DNA of 64,000 nt, from assembly GCA_039105265.1 (NCBI GenBank), contig JAPFFF010000001.1:10354001-10418000 (forward strand). The letters are read 5' to 3'. A program made the position numbers and the translations under genes. The notes under the pieces were generated by a model. That model was given only the letters and a program-made list of their open reading frames with translations, was not told where the DNA came from and did not search any database. Each line of letters begins with the position of its first letter. Positions within the stretch are counted from its first letter, which is position 1. Origin of the DNA: Tritrichomonas musculus (lineage: Eukaryota; Parabasalia; Tritrichomonadida; Tritrichomonadidae). Of this stretch, positions 27,802 to 40,202 are shown piece by piece.

Positions 27802-28580
27802 TCATATCTCACATAATCATTTGGAATGATTTTTTTATTTTAATCATAGCTACATTAAAACCAATTCTCATTTTATTTAAAAATATATACATCGAATTTG
27901 GAAGTAAAAATTAAAGTGTTTTTTCTGAAGATCCGAAATATTAACAACATCTTTATTTAAAAAAATTATTTAATTTGCAATATTATACTAATTTAAATGC
28001 ATTTCGCTTATTATTATGCTTAATTTTTCTATCTAATTTCCGAAATCATATCTCATATAATCATTTGGAATGATTTTTTTATTTTAACTATAGCGAAACC
28101 AATTCTCATTTTATTTAAAAATATATACATCGAATTTGGAAGTAAAAATTAAAGTGTTTTTTCTGAAGATCCGAAATATTAACAACATCTTTATTTAAAA
28201 AAATTATTTAATTTGCAATATTATACTAATTTAAATCATTTCGCTTATTATTATGCTTAATTTTTCTATCTAATTTCCGAAATCATATCTCACATAATCA
28301 TTTAGAATGATTTTTTTATTTTAATCATAGCTACATTAAAACCAATTCTCATTTTATTTAAAAATATATACATCGAATTTGGAAGTAAAAATTAAAGTGT
28401 TTTTTCTGAAGATCCGAAATATTAACAACATTTTTATTTAAAAAAATTATTTAATTTGCAATATTATACTAATTTAAATGCATTTCGCTTATTATTATGC
28501 TTAATTTTTCTATCTAATTTCCGAAATCATATCTCATATAATCATTTGGAATGATTTTTTTATTTTAATCATAGCGAAAC
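27802..28580. repeat. Tandem array, period about 241 bp, three units plus a partial
   Basis: Units begin TCATATCTCA/TATAATCATTT at 27802, 28046, 28283 and 28527 (spacings 244, 237, 244). Each contains GAAGATCCGAAATATTAACA. A segment of the unit (TAGCTACATTAAAACCA) is the inverted counterpart of 27645-27664, so the array may extend from a TIR-like end near 27.65 kb. Non-coding. Confidence 0.8.
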
Positions 28581-28649
28581 ATATTTTCATTTATTTTAAA
28601 AATGGAAGCACACAAAGGATACATCTTCTTTTATATTGTCTAAAGAAAA

Positions 28650-28828
28650 AAAGATATCTACTATTCAAAAAAATAATTTTGTGAGAAAAAAATTGAGAGC
28701 AAAAAATCATGTAAACTTAAAATCAAAAGTCAGGCCCCCATTTTTTTGTCTCAATTTTTTTGGCATAAATATTTTCTCACAATTTTTAATTTTTTTCATT
28801 TTTTTCTCACAAAAAAATAGATATCTTC
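28650..28828. repeat. Imperfect inverted repeat (about 180 bp)
   Basis: AAGATATCTACTATT followed by GTGAGAAAAAAAT on the left faces TTTTTCTCACAAAAAAATAG plus ATATCTT on the right. Probably a foldback or miniature element remnant. Confidence 0.35.
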
Positions 28829-29449
28829 TATGAAAAATTCTTAAAATCAAATTTTCATGAATGTAATCAAGTTTTTATTCGGAAAAATCACATAATTCCC
28901 AATCGGAAATCGCTTTCAATCTAGTAAATCCGATTCTATATCCAAATATTTACGAAAATATTAATTCGCATTCCAAATATGATACATAATAATTATTCAT
29001 ATCTTGCTGACTGATGCAAAAAATATTTACAGGATATGGATTTACAAATATTTCCGTAATTATATTATGCAGAAATCAATTTTTTTTTTTAAGCTTATCA
29101 AATTGCCTCTATATCAGTGCCTTTAAACAATCAAAAAATCAAATATATATGACAATTGTCTTTTATTATTTCATGTAGTTCATTATTTTCCTTATTTATC
29201 ATTTTTTGCTTAATAAAAATTTGATTTTAATGATTTTTTTCTTAAGATTTTAAAATTGAATGAGTCAAAACTCAGGCCATTTTTGAATAGTTTACAGTAC
29301 CACATTTGAATTGTTTATAAATTTCCCGCCAAATTTTTGGTCAAATATAGGTCAAAACCGGCCCGACTTTTGAGATGCAGTTTAAATGATCATTTTTTGA
29401 GAGGAAAAAATTGAATACAAAAAATCTAAAAAGTGCATGGAAAAAAATC

Positions 29450-31736
29450 GAGGAATCGTTTTTGTCTTCAAGTAAACCTTGTCAAAAATGTCTTCAAAAA
29501 AAATCCCGCCCAAATAAGCTTTTATAAATTCCTGCCCAAATAAATTTTGAGATGTGATTTGCCTTTCAATTTTATTTTCATTTTCTTCAAAAACATTTAA
29601 AAAATAAATCTTAATAATATATTCATAACAAATATATTTCGAGTTTTAAAATGGTATATATTACAAATCTAGAAATTTTAGTAAATATAAATTATTTTAA
29701 TTAATATTGTATTCAAGATATTTAATTTAAGAGTCTTTTTGAGGACAATTTGTGCATTTATGTCCAAATTCATGACATTTTGAGCATCGATAAAGTCTTT
29801 TTGTTTTAGGTGCACCTGCCAAAATAACATTATGAGATGGATGAGAAGCAATTTTACCTTTGATTGATAAAGTTGGTGGCATTCCTGAATTTATTTCTTG
29901 TCCAATTTGTTGGAAATCATTAAATGTACGATCGAAAACATCCATTACTTCTTGACTTTTTTGAGCTGCAGACGCCCAAGGAGAAATTCTTGTCATTAGT
30001 CCACTGTAACTGCAATCTTTTTTGGAATCGTTATTTATAATAATTTCTTCACTGCAATTAAGAAGATGATCAGAAGTATTTCTTTCAATTCGAAGATATC
30101 TTTCATCGATATCCTCTAGTGATAATGATATTTCTTCCATTTCATGCATGACATGTCTGCATGGAAGAGATAATGAGGATCCCATTTGTTTTAGTGAGCA
30201 CCATGGACACCAAGGTTCATTATTAACATCATTTATTACTGCTATGTATTCATCTGCGATATATCTCAATGCCAAAGCTCCAATTTGTTTTCGTTCTTCA
30301 TCTGTAAATAATGGAAATGTTTCATAATGTTTATTGGTTGTAGAAATAGATTTGAGTGATTGAACTTTCATCAATTTAATGTAAGTCATTAAATTCTTGC
30401 ATAATTCAGATGCTGATTTTCTTGAGAATCCAAATTTGATTTTAAAGTTACCAAAAAATCCTTCTGCACGGTTGCTGGTCCATTCGGAATATATGCCAAG
30501 TTCGATTAATCTACTTGGGAGCCATCTATCTAAATTATTCAATAATGTATCTAATATTATATATCCTTCATCATCAGAGTCAAGTTGACTCAACCTTTTT
30601 CTTAGTAACTCAACATATTCATTGCATCTATTCAGATTTGTTGCAATGTCATCGAAACCAACAATAATGTCATCATTTTTTTCAAAATAAATTAGAAGGT
30701 TCCTACGAATATGAATTCGGCAATAAACAATAAATGTATTTGGAAAAACATGTTCGATAGCATTTATTTGTGCCTGGCAACGATCACATGTAATAACTCT
30801 CGGATCATTTTGCAAGTGTTGTTTAATAAATTGTAAAAATTTTTCAAATGATTCTTCTGTTTTATCTTCTAAAAGCGAAAATCCAATGATTTGCGTTTTA
30901 TTTTCAGCATCAACAGTAAAAAGAACCAAAAGTGGTAAATCATAAATATTTGTTCCAGATGTATCATCGATGATTAAAGTATCATATGAATAAGATTCTT
31001 CAACAACAGATTTGTTTACAAATGAACATGATTTTAATCTTTGATCTCTAGAAAGTTCGTATTGGTTTGAATAATCAGGACTTCTGCATACTTCCTTAAA
31101 TTTTTCTAGAGTTTCTCTTTTTGATTTTTGTATTTCATCTCTTCTAATTTCATAAAAAATATCTTTATTAACAAAAACGTCTAAATTTGTGCGTATTTGA
31201 CATGGTGGAACTTTTAACTGTTGTTGTTGAATTACACCATTTTTTTCTTCTTTCGTTAAAGTATTAAAATGACATTCGAAATATTCTCTTTTAGTTTTAT
31301 GATTGTGGTTCCAAAATGCATCTTTGAAACTATAACTGCCATCTTTTTCACGTATAAAATTTACATAACACGGACAGTTAGTTTTTACAGTATTAATACT
31401 TCTTATTTTTCCACCATATCTACATTTAAAGCATTGAACGGTTCTTGATGGGCCTGTTAAATATGCTTGTAAAGGGCATCTATGCTTTTTTGAAATTTCT
31501 TTTACAAAATCTGTTAAAGATGAATATTCACTTGAGCCAGGTTCGAAACGAGTATTTTTTAATAATATCAATTCATTAATCAGTGACTCAGGAGTTGCAT
31601 AATCTGAGCTCATTTGGTAAAGCTGCAATTAAAAAAATGAAAATTGGCGCTCTGTGAAAAGGGCGGGAATATTTTTGAATAGTATATTGTGAAGACAATT
31701 TTGACAAGGTTTGTCTGAAGACAAATACGATTCGTT
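29450..31736 (-). mobile_element. Complete-looking Mutator-like element (MULE)
   Basis: The element has 2287 bases. A 10-bp target duplication GAAAAAAATC lies at 29440-29449 and 31737-31746. The termini are imperfect inverted repeats of roughly 65-75 bases: left GAGGAATCGTTTTTGTCTTC, right (complement) AACGAATCGTATTTGTCTTC, both continuing with ACCTTGTCAAAA and later CCCGCCC. Nearly all the interior is one transposase ORF. The target size of 9-11 bp is typical of MULEs. With an open transposase frame and recognisable ends it could be autonomous. Confidence 0.88.
29727..31628 (-). CDS. MULE transposase
   Basis: The protein has 633 residues. Residues about 45-115 form a FAR1/FLYWCH-like zinc DNA-binding domain (CFKC, CPC, then FWNHNHK). 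The DDE core follows: TLIIDDTSG (Asp 221-222), VITCDRCQAQINAIEHVFPN (Asp 282) and WTSNRAEGFFGNFK (Glu 389). A SWIM-like CPWC...LPCRH motif lies at 474-491. The C-terminus has a CX2CX4HX4C zinc knuckle (CSKCHEFGHKCTNC, 615-628). The domain set is complete and undisturbed. Start at 31628; Met6 is an alternative. Enclosed by the element's TIRs. Confidence 0.92.
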   Translation of the reverse strand: MQLYQMSSDYATPESLINELILLKNTRFEPGSSEYSSLTDFVKEISKKHRCPLQAYLTGPSRTVQCFKCRYGGKIRSINTVKTNCPCYVNFIREKDGSYSFKDAFWNHNHKTKREYFECHFNTLTKEEKNGVIQQQQLKVPPCQIRTNLDVFVNKDIFYEIRRDEIQKSKRETLEKFKEVCRSPDYSNQYELSRDQRLKSCSFVNKSVVEESYSYDTLIIDDTSGTNIYDLPLLVLFTVDAENKTQIIGFSLLEDKTEESFEKFLQFIKQHLQNDPRVITCDRCQAQINAIEHVFPNTFIVYCRIHIRRNLLIYFEKNDDIIVGFDDIATNLNRCNEYVELLRKRLSQLDSDDEGYIILDTLLNNLDRWLPSRLIELGIYSEWTSNRAEGFFGNFKIKFGFSRKSASELCKNLMTYIKLMKVQSLKSISTTNKHYETFPLFTDEERKQIGALALRYIADEYIAVINDVNNEPWCPWCSLKQMGSSLSLPCRHVMHEMEEISLSLEDIDERYLRIERNTSDHLLNCSEEIIINNDSKKDCSYSGLMTRISPWASAAQKSQEVMDVFDRTFNDFQQIGQEINSGMPPTLSIKGKIASHPSHNVILAGAPKTKRLYRCSKCHEFGHKCTNCPQKDS

Positions 31737-31746
31737 GAAAAAAATC

Positions 31747-34700
31747 TACCCATTTCTGTGTACGTTTATTAATTTATTAATATACGTTATTATTTTGTGT
31801 TAGTTTGAAAGGAAAAATTGAATTCTATAACGTTCTAAAAAATTGTTTCATATATATCTCAAAAAAATAAATAATAAATTTAAAAATAAATATGATCTAT
31901 ATTATTATTATTTGATTAAAGAAAAGGTTTTAAAATATGAAGAAAAAACAAGATGGTAAAAAATTAATATGCTTAAGATATCTAAAATGTAATTAGGATA
32001 GCAAAAAATAAATTGTGGATATTTGTACGCATATATATGAGTATTGTTTTGATATGTTTTATTTCGTCATAATAGCTTAAATTTCTATCACGATTCCCGT
32101 TAGGAAGAATTAAATTTTATAATTTTTTTGATATCACAAATGAAGTGAAGTTATTTTTCATTAAAAATAAAAATATCTTTAGAATATTATAAAATATCTC
32201 TATTCTATTATCAAAAAAAGTTATAAATATTATCTTTATTTAAAATAAATCATTTTTTCAAAAACTATTTTCATAGTACTTATGTAAAAAAATATTTATA
32301 TATCAAATTATTTTTAAAAATACAAATATCGCAAAATTCACAAGACGAAAATAAAATCAAATCATTAATAGCAATTATAAAGTATTATTTGAACTATATT
32401 TTTAATGGCGATCCAAAATTTTGGGCCAAAATTGCTTTGCAGTTGTTATGAATTTTCATTGTTTATTGTTTCTATTTAACTCATCAAATAACGATATACA
32501 GCAAATATTTCTTGAGAATTATCAATTTTTATTAGGTATATTTATATAAATTTATGATAATTCTTGTTTATGTCCAATCCATTAATAAGATATCTTCAAA
32601 ATTAAATATCTGAAAAAAATTTCAAAATCGAGAAAACTAGATAAAATAGCAACCAATATTTGGTATTAGTTTAATATTAATTAAAATTCACCAGAAAAAT
32701 TACACTTACAATCTATTTTTATTCAAAAAAAAAAAATTATTTTGAGTGTCCTCCCATATGATTCACCCAAATAATTTATTGAAAAAATTCAATGAAAATT
32801 TAGAAAATAAAAATATTTCTTAGAGACTCATTCAAAAAGAATTGTCTATTTACATTCATTGAATTTTCAATATATTGAAAATATTTTATCTCAATTTTGT
32901 TGATATTTGTGAGAAAATGTTATTTGTCATCAGAATTGAAAGATAATTTTTATTGACATCATCGGTCCGATTGTTTTTTTTAAATTCCTTTCAGCATAAG
33001 TTACTAGCTTATTTTTCGCAATACAGCCGAAGTAAGCATAATAATATATTTGTTGTAACTCACAATTCATCATACTCATAAAAAAATCAGATTTTTTTAT
33101 GTTTTTTTTCATCACAATTTGATTAAATGTGAAATTTTCAACTTTAAGGGTATAGTTGAAAAAGTGGGCTTATTCGATATGAGAAAAAAATTTTCTCTGT
33201 TGCTTTTTTTTAAATTCTTTTTATAAAATTAGAATGTGCACAAAGAAATGTCCGGAGGATTTTTTTTATTTTATTCTAAATTAATTATTTTCTAATAATT
33301 ATTTGAGATATTGAAAAAGACTCAACAAAAAAAAATTTCCTCCGTACAAAACTAATAATTTTAAATGTTATTGCGATTTATCTAATAAAATTTCAAAAAA
33401 TGCGAGAAATCATTTCTCTGGTTCTTTAAGTTTTTTTTTGAATTCTTTTTTGAATGATTCTCAATTTTCTGAGATTTTATTTTATATGATTTTATACAAA
33501 TGTATGGAAACTCAAAAAAAACGAAATAGAAATAACTAGTGGTTTTTAATTCATCATATTTTATAATATGTTTTTATATTGAATTTTATATTATTATAAT
33601 AGCCATAAAATATTATATTTAAATTTTATTGTGAGATATATGCAAAATATATAAATTGAATAAATAAAAACTATTAAGTATTCAAAAATATGATTCAAGT
33701 AATCCATTATGTAAATCATTAAAAATTAATTATACATTGGAAATATGATTGAATATAAAATGTTATATATATAATTATTAATTATAATTTAGGGTTTGAA
33801 AAATTAAATAAGATATTGGAAATTTAAACTATGATTTTAATTTCAATAAAATATTATTAATTTTATTGAATGATTACATACAATAATTTGAGAAAATAAA
33901 AATCTATCATTATTTTTATTAATAATGAGAAATTAAAATAGCTCATACAATAATTTATGAATGCTTTATCAAAATATTTTTATACCTTTGAATAATGGAT
34001 GAGTTTTTAATTTTGAATGCATTTGGAGATTTATAATTATATATGTATTTATATGTAAATAATTTTTGTGTTTTATTTTATATTTATTTTATCATATTTT
34101 GAATTTATATTTGATATAAATTCTATTTAAGAAATTGTTTTAATAAGATAAAAATAAATAATCCAAATTTTATACTCACAAAATATTTGAAGAGCTTTTA
34201 TGTTAAAATTTATGCAAACATAAATATCCTAAAATAGAAACATATTTAACCTAATTCGCTCGGTATAACCTCATTATATTTTATATTATAAGGCATATGT
34301 TGTTTAGAGCTTGTAATATAATTCCAGTCTTTCCAGAAAATTCAAGATTTTTTGTGAGAACCAAAAAACGTGCTTATTCAAAAAAATGAATATTAAAATA
34401 AAATAGACGTTTATTTGAGAGGATTTGGTTTTCAAACATTTTTATCTTTTTTTAATGGCTATATCAAGTTTCTTTGCCTCGATAAAAAACCATTAATTTT
34501 ATTATATAATAACATATCCGAAAATTATGTTAAACGGTTAAGCCAATCTCTCCAGAAAAATCGCATTTTTTTTAGTCTTAAATTTAATTTATAATATCTT
34601 CATAATTAGTGAAATAATAAGTGATATAAAATACATACTAGCATTCAAAAACAATAAAACATATGTTAAGAAAATATAAATGCACATATATGATGGTATC

Positions 34701-35247
34701 ATGCAGATATTCCATTTTGATGAGAAAAAATTAATTGGTCTATAAAGTTAAATATATATAATATATCATAAGTATGATATGAATATTCAATGTTACCGAT
34801 CTATATTTGCTATATAAATAGATAAAAGTATTTCAAAAAACATTCCATACATTTTTTTATACTGTCAAATTTGAATATAGGTATAAAATATGAATATTTA
34901 ATATATCAAGCATAATATAAGATTTCTATTTATAATATCGTATATTATATTTTTTTGTTTTTATATCCTTTGACATTTTGATATCTATAATTGTAGAATT
35001 TGAGAGAATTTCGAAAATAGATTATTTTCTTAAATAACTTGATTTAGAGATCTTGATATAACAACTAAAAGTTAGTAGATTTAATGATTTCACAATATAT
35101 CATACATAATTGCAAACTTTTAGATAGATTTTTAACATAATCAAATATTTAACAATTTACCAATAATTGTTTAAAATAATTTGCTGGATGTGAATATATA
35201 ATTGGATATATCAGTAAATATTTTAATATTTACTAAAATATAAATAT
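31747..35247. other. AT-rich DNA without recognised genes
   Basis: About 3.5 kb, extremely AT-rich. A minus-strand frame at 32930-33115 (CELQQIYYYAYFGCIAKNKL) is slightly gene-like, but no family or initiator was seen. A small inverted repeat (CGGAGGATTTTTTTT facing AAAAATTTCCTCCG) spans about 33253-33345. Otherwise nothing supported. Confidence 0.5.
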
Positions 35248-37393
35248 TAGTTGAGATATTTTTCTTAAAATATAAAAAATGAGAAAATTTCTGAGAATAT
35301 CAAGATCTATATCAGAAAATAAATGATATAGTCGATTGCTATTTGAAAACAAGAGCAAATGAAATAAAATGAAATTTGAAAAAAATAAAAAAGTTGTTTT
35401 CAATGAGTGTTTTTTATTTATTCAGGTACTTTTTGTATGAATATTTTGCTTTTTGTTTGATATTGGTAGTTTTTCAAAGATTTTAACGTAATTTTAAGAC
35501 GTTAATTTTTATGAAAATTTGGTGTTCAAAACGTTTAATACACAATTTTAAAGAACTTGGTGAGCTTTATGCGAGACAAACGAATACATATTACGCAATT
35601 TTGAGTAAAAAAAAGAATAACGATTAGAAATATGAAATTGACCTACAAAAAAAGGCCAAATAAAAAGATCTGACAAAATATTTTTCCTCTATTTATTTTT
35701 TAATTTTTAATATAAAGTTAAGATGTACGTAAAAAATTGTCTGACCAGTTTTTTTTATTTGTTCCAAAAAAATTTCTATACCTAATTATGATTCAAAACT
35801 CAATAACAGCATAAGGAAAAAATAAATCCTCCGGCTAAATCAAATATTTTTGGATTTAATTTTCATATACCAAAAATCAAATGACAAAAATTTATATTCA
35901 TGGCTAGGGAGAAAATAGTATTTTTCATTTTATATTCTATTCAATTCTTTTCAAATTCAATAATACAAAATATAAAATGCATTGAATTTTCATATTTTTT
36001 TAAAAAAGCTTGAAAATGAGGTGAATCTAAGCATTTTAGAAGATTTTATGATTGATTTCAAATATATATATATAAATATTAGATTTGGCCGGAGGATTTA
36101 TTTTTTCCTTTTGCTGTTATTGAGTTTTGAATCATAATTAGGTATAGAAATTTTTTTGGAACAAATAAAAAAAACTGGTCAGACAATTTTTTACGTACAT
36201 CTTAACTTTATATTAAAAATTAAAAAATAAATAGAGGAAAAATATTTTGTCAGATCTTTTTATTTGGCCTTTTTTTGTAGGTCAATTTCATATTTCTAAT
36301 CGTTATTCTTTTTTTTACTCAAAATTGCGTAATATGTATTCGTTTGTCTCGCATAAAGCTCACCAAGTTCTTTAAAATTGTGTATTAAACGTTTTGAACA
36401 CCAAATTTTCATAAAAATTAAGGTAGACTTTTTTTTGGACAAAATCGGCACCTTTTACAATAACCGTTTTTTGTAAAGTCCAAAATCGGCACCTTTTACA
36501 TCAAATAAACATTCAAAATCAATTTTTTACAAAAATGAAAATAAAAAAAAATAAAATAATTATATATAAATGTTTATTAAAATAGAATTATGATAATATT
36601 TGGATTAGTTTTAATCTATTTTTTATATAATTATGAATAATAAATGAAAAAAAGAAAACTATCCAAAAGTATTCCTATAGAGTTAAATTGAACAATTCAT
36701 ATGAAAATAATTCATTTGATTACTGCGAGCAAGGTCACACATGTGTGTATTAGTATTTCATTTCAATTTGATACTACCAGAAACAAAGACAAATAAAAAT
36801 AATAGCTACATGACTATTTTCTGGGCTTAATAGACATACTTTTGGCTACAAATCACTAAAAATGAAAAAAATTCTGATATATAAAATAAGTTTTTTTGCT
36901 AATATGATATTCTAATTAATGTACAGTGAATTGAGATTATGATCATGTAGAACACATCATCGATAAAAGTCTGTATTACCTCGAGCTTGCTGTATATATG
37001 AATGCTTTAATATAAAAAAAAATGATTTTCAATAGATAAATGGTCATACGTTTATTGTTTTTTAACAAATTCTATTGATATATTTTGAATAGATAAATGG
37101 CCTGCTGATTTTGTCCTTTTTGGAGTCTACCAAAATTAACGTCTTAAAATTACGTTAAAATCTTTGAAAAACTACCAATATCAAACAAAAAGCAAAATAT
37201 TCATACAAAAAGTACCTGAATAAATAAAAAACACTCATTGAAAACAACTTTTTTATTTTTTTCAAATTTCATTTTATTTCATTTGCTCTTGTTTTCAAAT
37301 AGCAATCGACTATATCATTTATTTTCTGATATAGATCTTGATATTCTCAGAAATTTTCTCATTTTTTATATTTTAAGTTAAATATCTTGACTA
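35248..37393. mobile_element. Long foldback (palindromic) element, arms about 600 bp
   Basis: The left arm (about 35248-35847) and the right arm (about 36075-36421 continuing at 37140-37393) are near-identical inverted copies, separated by about 230 bases of unique AT-rich DNA. Only the outermost 20 bases and the innermost 15 diverge noticeably. The right arm is split by a separate 710-bp element. There is no ORF. Long-TIR foldback elements of this kind are usually non-autonomous. No clear target duplication was found. Confidence 0.85.
36422..37131. mobile_element. 710-bp TIR element inserted in the palindrome arm
   Basis: It starts GGTAGACTTTTTTTTGGACA and ends (complement) GGTAGACTCCAAAAAGGACA, with AAAATCGGCACC/AAAATCAGCAGG following. 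An 8-bp duplication AAAATTAA flanks it (36414-36421, 37132-37139). The untouched opposite arm of the palindrome shows the empty site, so the boundaries are exact to the base. GG termini with an 8-bp target fit Merlin-like elements; hAT is the other 8-bp group. A near-terminal direct repeat (AAAATCGGCACCTTTTAC) occurs twice at the left end. Confidence 0.88.
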
Positions 37394-38330
37394 ATTATTT
37401 CTATTTTAGTTAGATACTAAGTAAATGTCAGCTTTATATGATTTAGAATTAAAATCCATGAAGATCCACTCTTATAATGGAAGTTTAATCTTGATTATGC
37501 ATTGAATTTAAATTTATTTGGTTAGTGAATCATTAACGTAAAAAAATAGTGGCATTAGTTTGTTACATAATGATATTCTTTTTTTATTTTTACTTCCATT
37601 ATATTATTTAAAATAATATACTATACTATTTTAAGATTTTAAAATTTTGATTTATATTAATATTTATCATATCTTTGGCTATTTTAAAATTGCTAAATGT
37701 TTAAAGCAACTCATGATATTCATGTTTAGGCATATCTCATAAAAAACAGTAAATTGAGAATGAATATTTTTTTAATTCAATATTGAATAAAACCCCCTCC
37801 AACTTGCTGGTATTGACGTTTCATTAATTTTACGATTTAATTAAATTGTATTTATGTTTATAAACAAATATTAATTATAGAGTGTTTTATGTTTATGATT
37901 ATTTAATGAGATATTTAAAATGCTAATTTCAAAATAAGAAAATACGTTTTTTCTAGAAGCCTTCACAAATATTTATGAGATCTCATATAAAAATACTCGT
38001 TTTTTCTATCCCCTCCCACAAATATTCAATAAAAATACGTTTTTAACAAAAAACGTGTTTTTTGAAAAAGAGTTTTTCCTTTGTTAATAATTAATATAAA
38101 TATAATATTTTTTAATAAATATTTTCTAATAAATATTATAACAATAAAAATATTATTTAATAAATTATAAATTTTTATTTTGATAGTTTTTTTCATTAAA
38201 TTTAGAGGAAATTTTCAGAGAACCCAGGTTCTGTGAAAATATCAGCACCCCCTCTCAAAAAGTTGATTTTTTGGCGGTTGATATTGGTTTCATAAAATTA
38301 ACATTAAACACTTTATCTTTTATTTCTTTC

Positions 38331-38939
38331 TTACAAAATCAAACAGTTTTCTCCAATCCAAGCAAACATTTACTTTAATACAAGGTTCCTTTATCAGATA
38401 CAACGCATTAATCTCACAACCGCAAACTACATCTCAATAAGATTTAGAATTCTTACAAAATCAGACAGTTTCATCCAATCCAAGCAAACATTTACTTTAA
38501 TACAAGGTTCCTTTATCAGATACAACGCATTAATCTCACAACCGCAAACTACATCTCAATAAGATTTAGAATTCTTACAAAATCAAACAGTTTTCTCCAA
38601 TCCAAGCAAACATTTACTTTAATACAAGGTTCCTTTATCAGATACAACGCATTAATCTCACAACCGCAAACTACATCTCAATAAGATTTAGAATTCTTAC
38701 AAAATCAGACAGTTTCATCCAATCCAAGCAAACATTTACTTTAATACAAGGTTCCTTTATCAGATACAACGCATTAATCTCACAACCGCAAACTACATCT
38801 CAATAAGATTTAGAATTCTTACAAAATCAAACAGTTTTCTCCAATCCAAGCAAACATTTACTTTAATACAAGGTTCCTTTATCAGATACAACGCATTAAT
38901 CTCACAACCGCAAACTACATCTCAATAAGGTTTAGAATT
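38331..38939. repeat. 122-bp tandem array, five units alternating A-B-A-B-A
   Basis: Units start TTACAAAATC at 38331, 38453, 38575, 38697 and 38819, exactly 122 apart. Units 1, 3 and 5 read CAAACAGTTTTCTCC, and units 2 and 4 read CAGACAGTTTCATCC. The rest of the unit is essentially unchanged apart from small differences at the array end. The true period is therefore a 244-bp dimer. The plus strand is C-rich and G-poor. Period not divisible by 3, no coding role. Confidence 0.95.
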
Positions 38940-40202
38940 TTACGTAAAATTTTAAATTAAATTTCAATTACATTTCATTTAAATTTTATATTGATTTAGT
39001 CATTCCAATTTTAATAGGTTTCTTTTTATGTTAGAGCAATTTATACTTATTATTCTGAAATCCTTTTTTTAGGTTTAATCAATAAAAATTTTTTGATAAT
39101 TAGTAATAAACTTACACATCGCAATACATACTTTATTGTTTTTTTGGTTTGATATATATATATATGTATATAAACACATTTGGTTTTAAAACAAATCTAT
39201 TCTAATTTTAAATATTATAGTATTAGTAATTGACTTTATTTTAATGTTTTAATTGTTTTTATTATCATATTTATTTTCTTTCCATATCTTTTTCTATCCT
39301 AATGAGTATTATATTTGCTTTTTTACAGCGAATTATTTTAAATCGGAACCTTAAAATTTAATAATGAGAAATATTTAAGGCCAAATATATGGCTAAAGTA
39401 GGTCAATTTTGAGAGAAAAGCAGCAGTTATTTTTTTTTAGCATTGATGATTTGAGGAAAAATTGGAAATTTTCCATTTTTTTCCTTTTTATGTAATAGTT
39501 CATATATTTAATCAAACAACATAAGTTCACGTTAAAACAAAAGGAATTTAACACATTTTTGGCTATATAAGCTAAATAAAATAGACCAAATATGCTTTCA
39601 AAAAAATAAAAATTTTGTTCTACTAAAATCTTTCGATCCTACCTTTTCCAAATAATTTATATAATTAGATATCAACTTATTCCATGACAGTAATTTTTAA
39701 TATTTATTATTAGACTAAAAAGAATCAGAGGAATGATAAAATCCATTGATTTACTTTTTTGAGAATGATTAAAAATGCAAGTTGGAAGATGATTTACAAT
39801 AATGAATCAAATAAATTGAATATCTAGAGCAGTTTTTTGATAATATTAAATGTTTTTGGCCAGTATTTCTAATTTAATGAATTTTTAAGTACAATTTAAC
39901 ATGTTCAGAAAAGGAAATCGGAGAGAATCATTATTTTGATAAAAGCTTGTGTTTATTCCTTCAAAATAAAATAATTTTGCTAAATAAAATACAAAAATAA
40001 GCTTTATTAGAACTTGCAATACCGATATCAATAAGTAGTAATTGTAAAAACCATTTTTTAATGATTTCTAATCATATGTTCACATTTATAATTCGATTTT
40101 TCTAGCTTCAAAAAAGATAGTGATCAAATAAATCATTCTATTTTGCATTGATTGTTAAGTATATATTTATTTACCTTTTTGAACTGTCTTGTGTATCTGA
40201 AG

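Noticed and set aside
28636-28833. 65-codon plus-strand ORF
   Set aside because: It lies across an inverted repeat and is Lys/Phe-rich low complexity.
32930-33115. 61-codon minus-strand ORF with partly gene-like sequence
   Set aside because: No initiator, no family and no support from composition; kept only as a remark in the spacer entry.
38331-38939. CRISPR-like array
   Set aside because: Units are contiguous 122-bp tandem copies without unique spacers, and the genome is eukaryotic.
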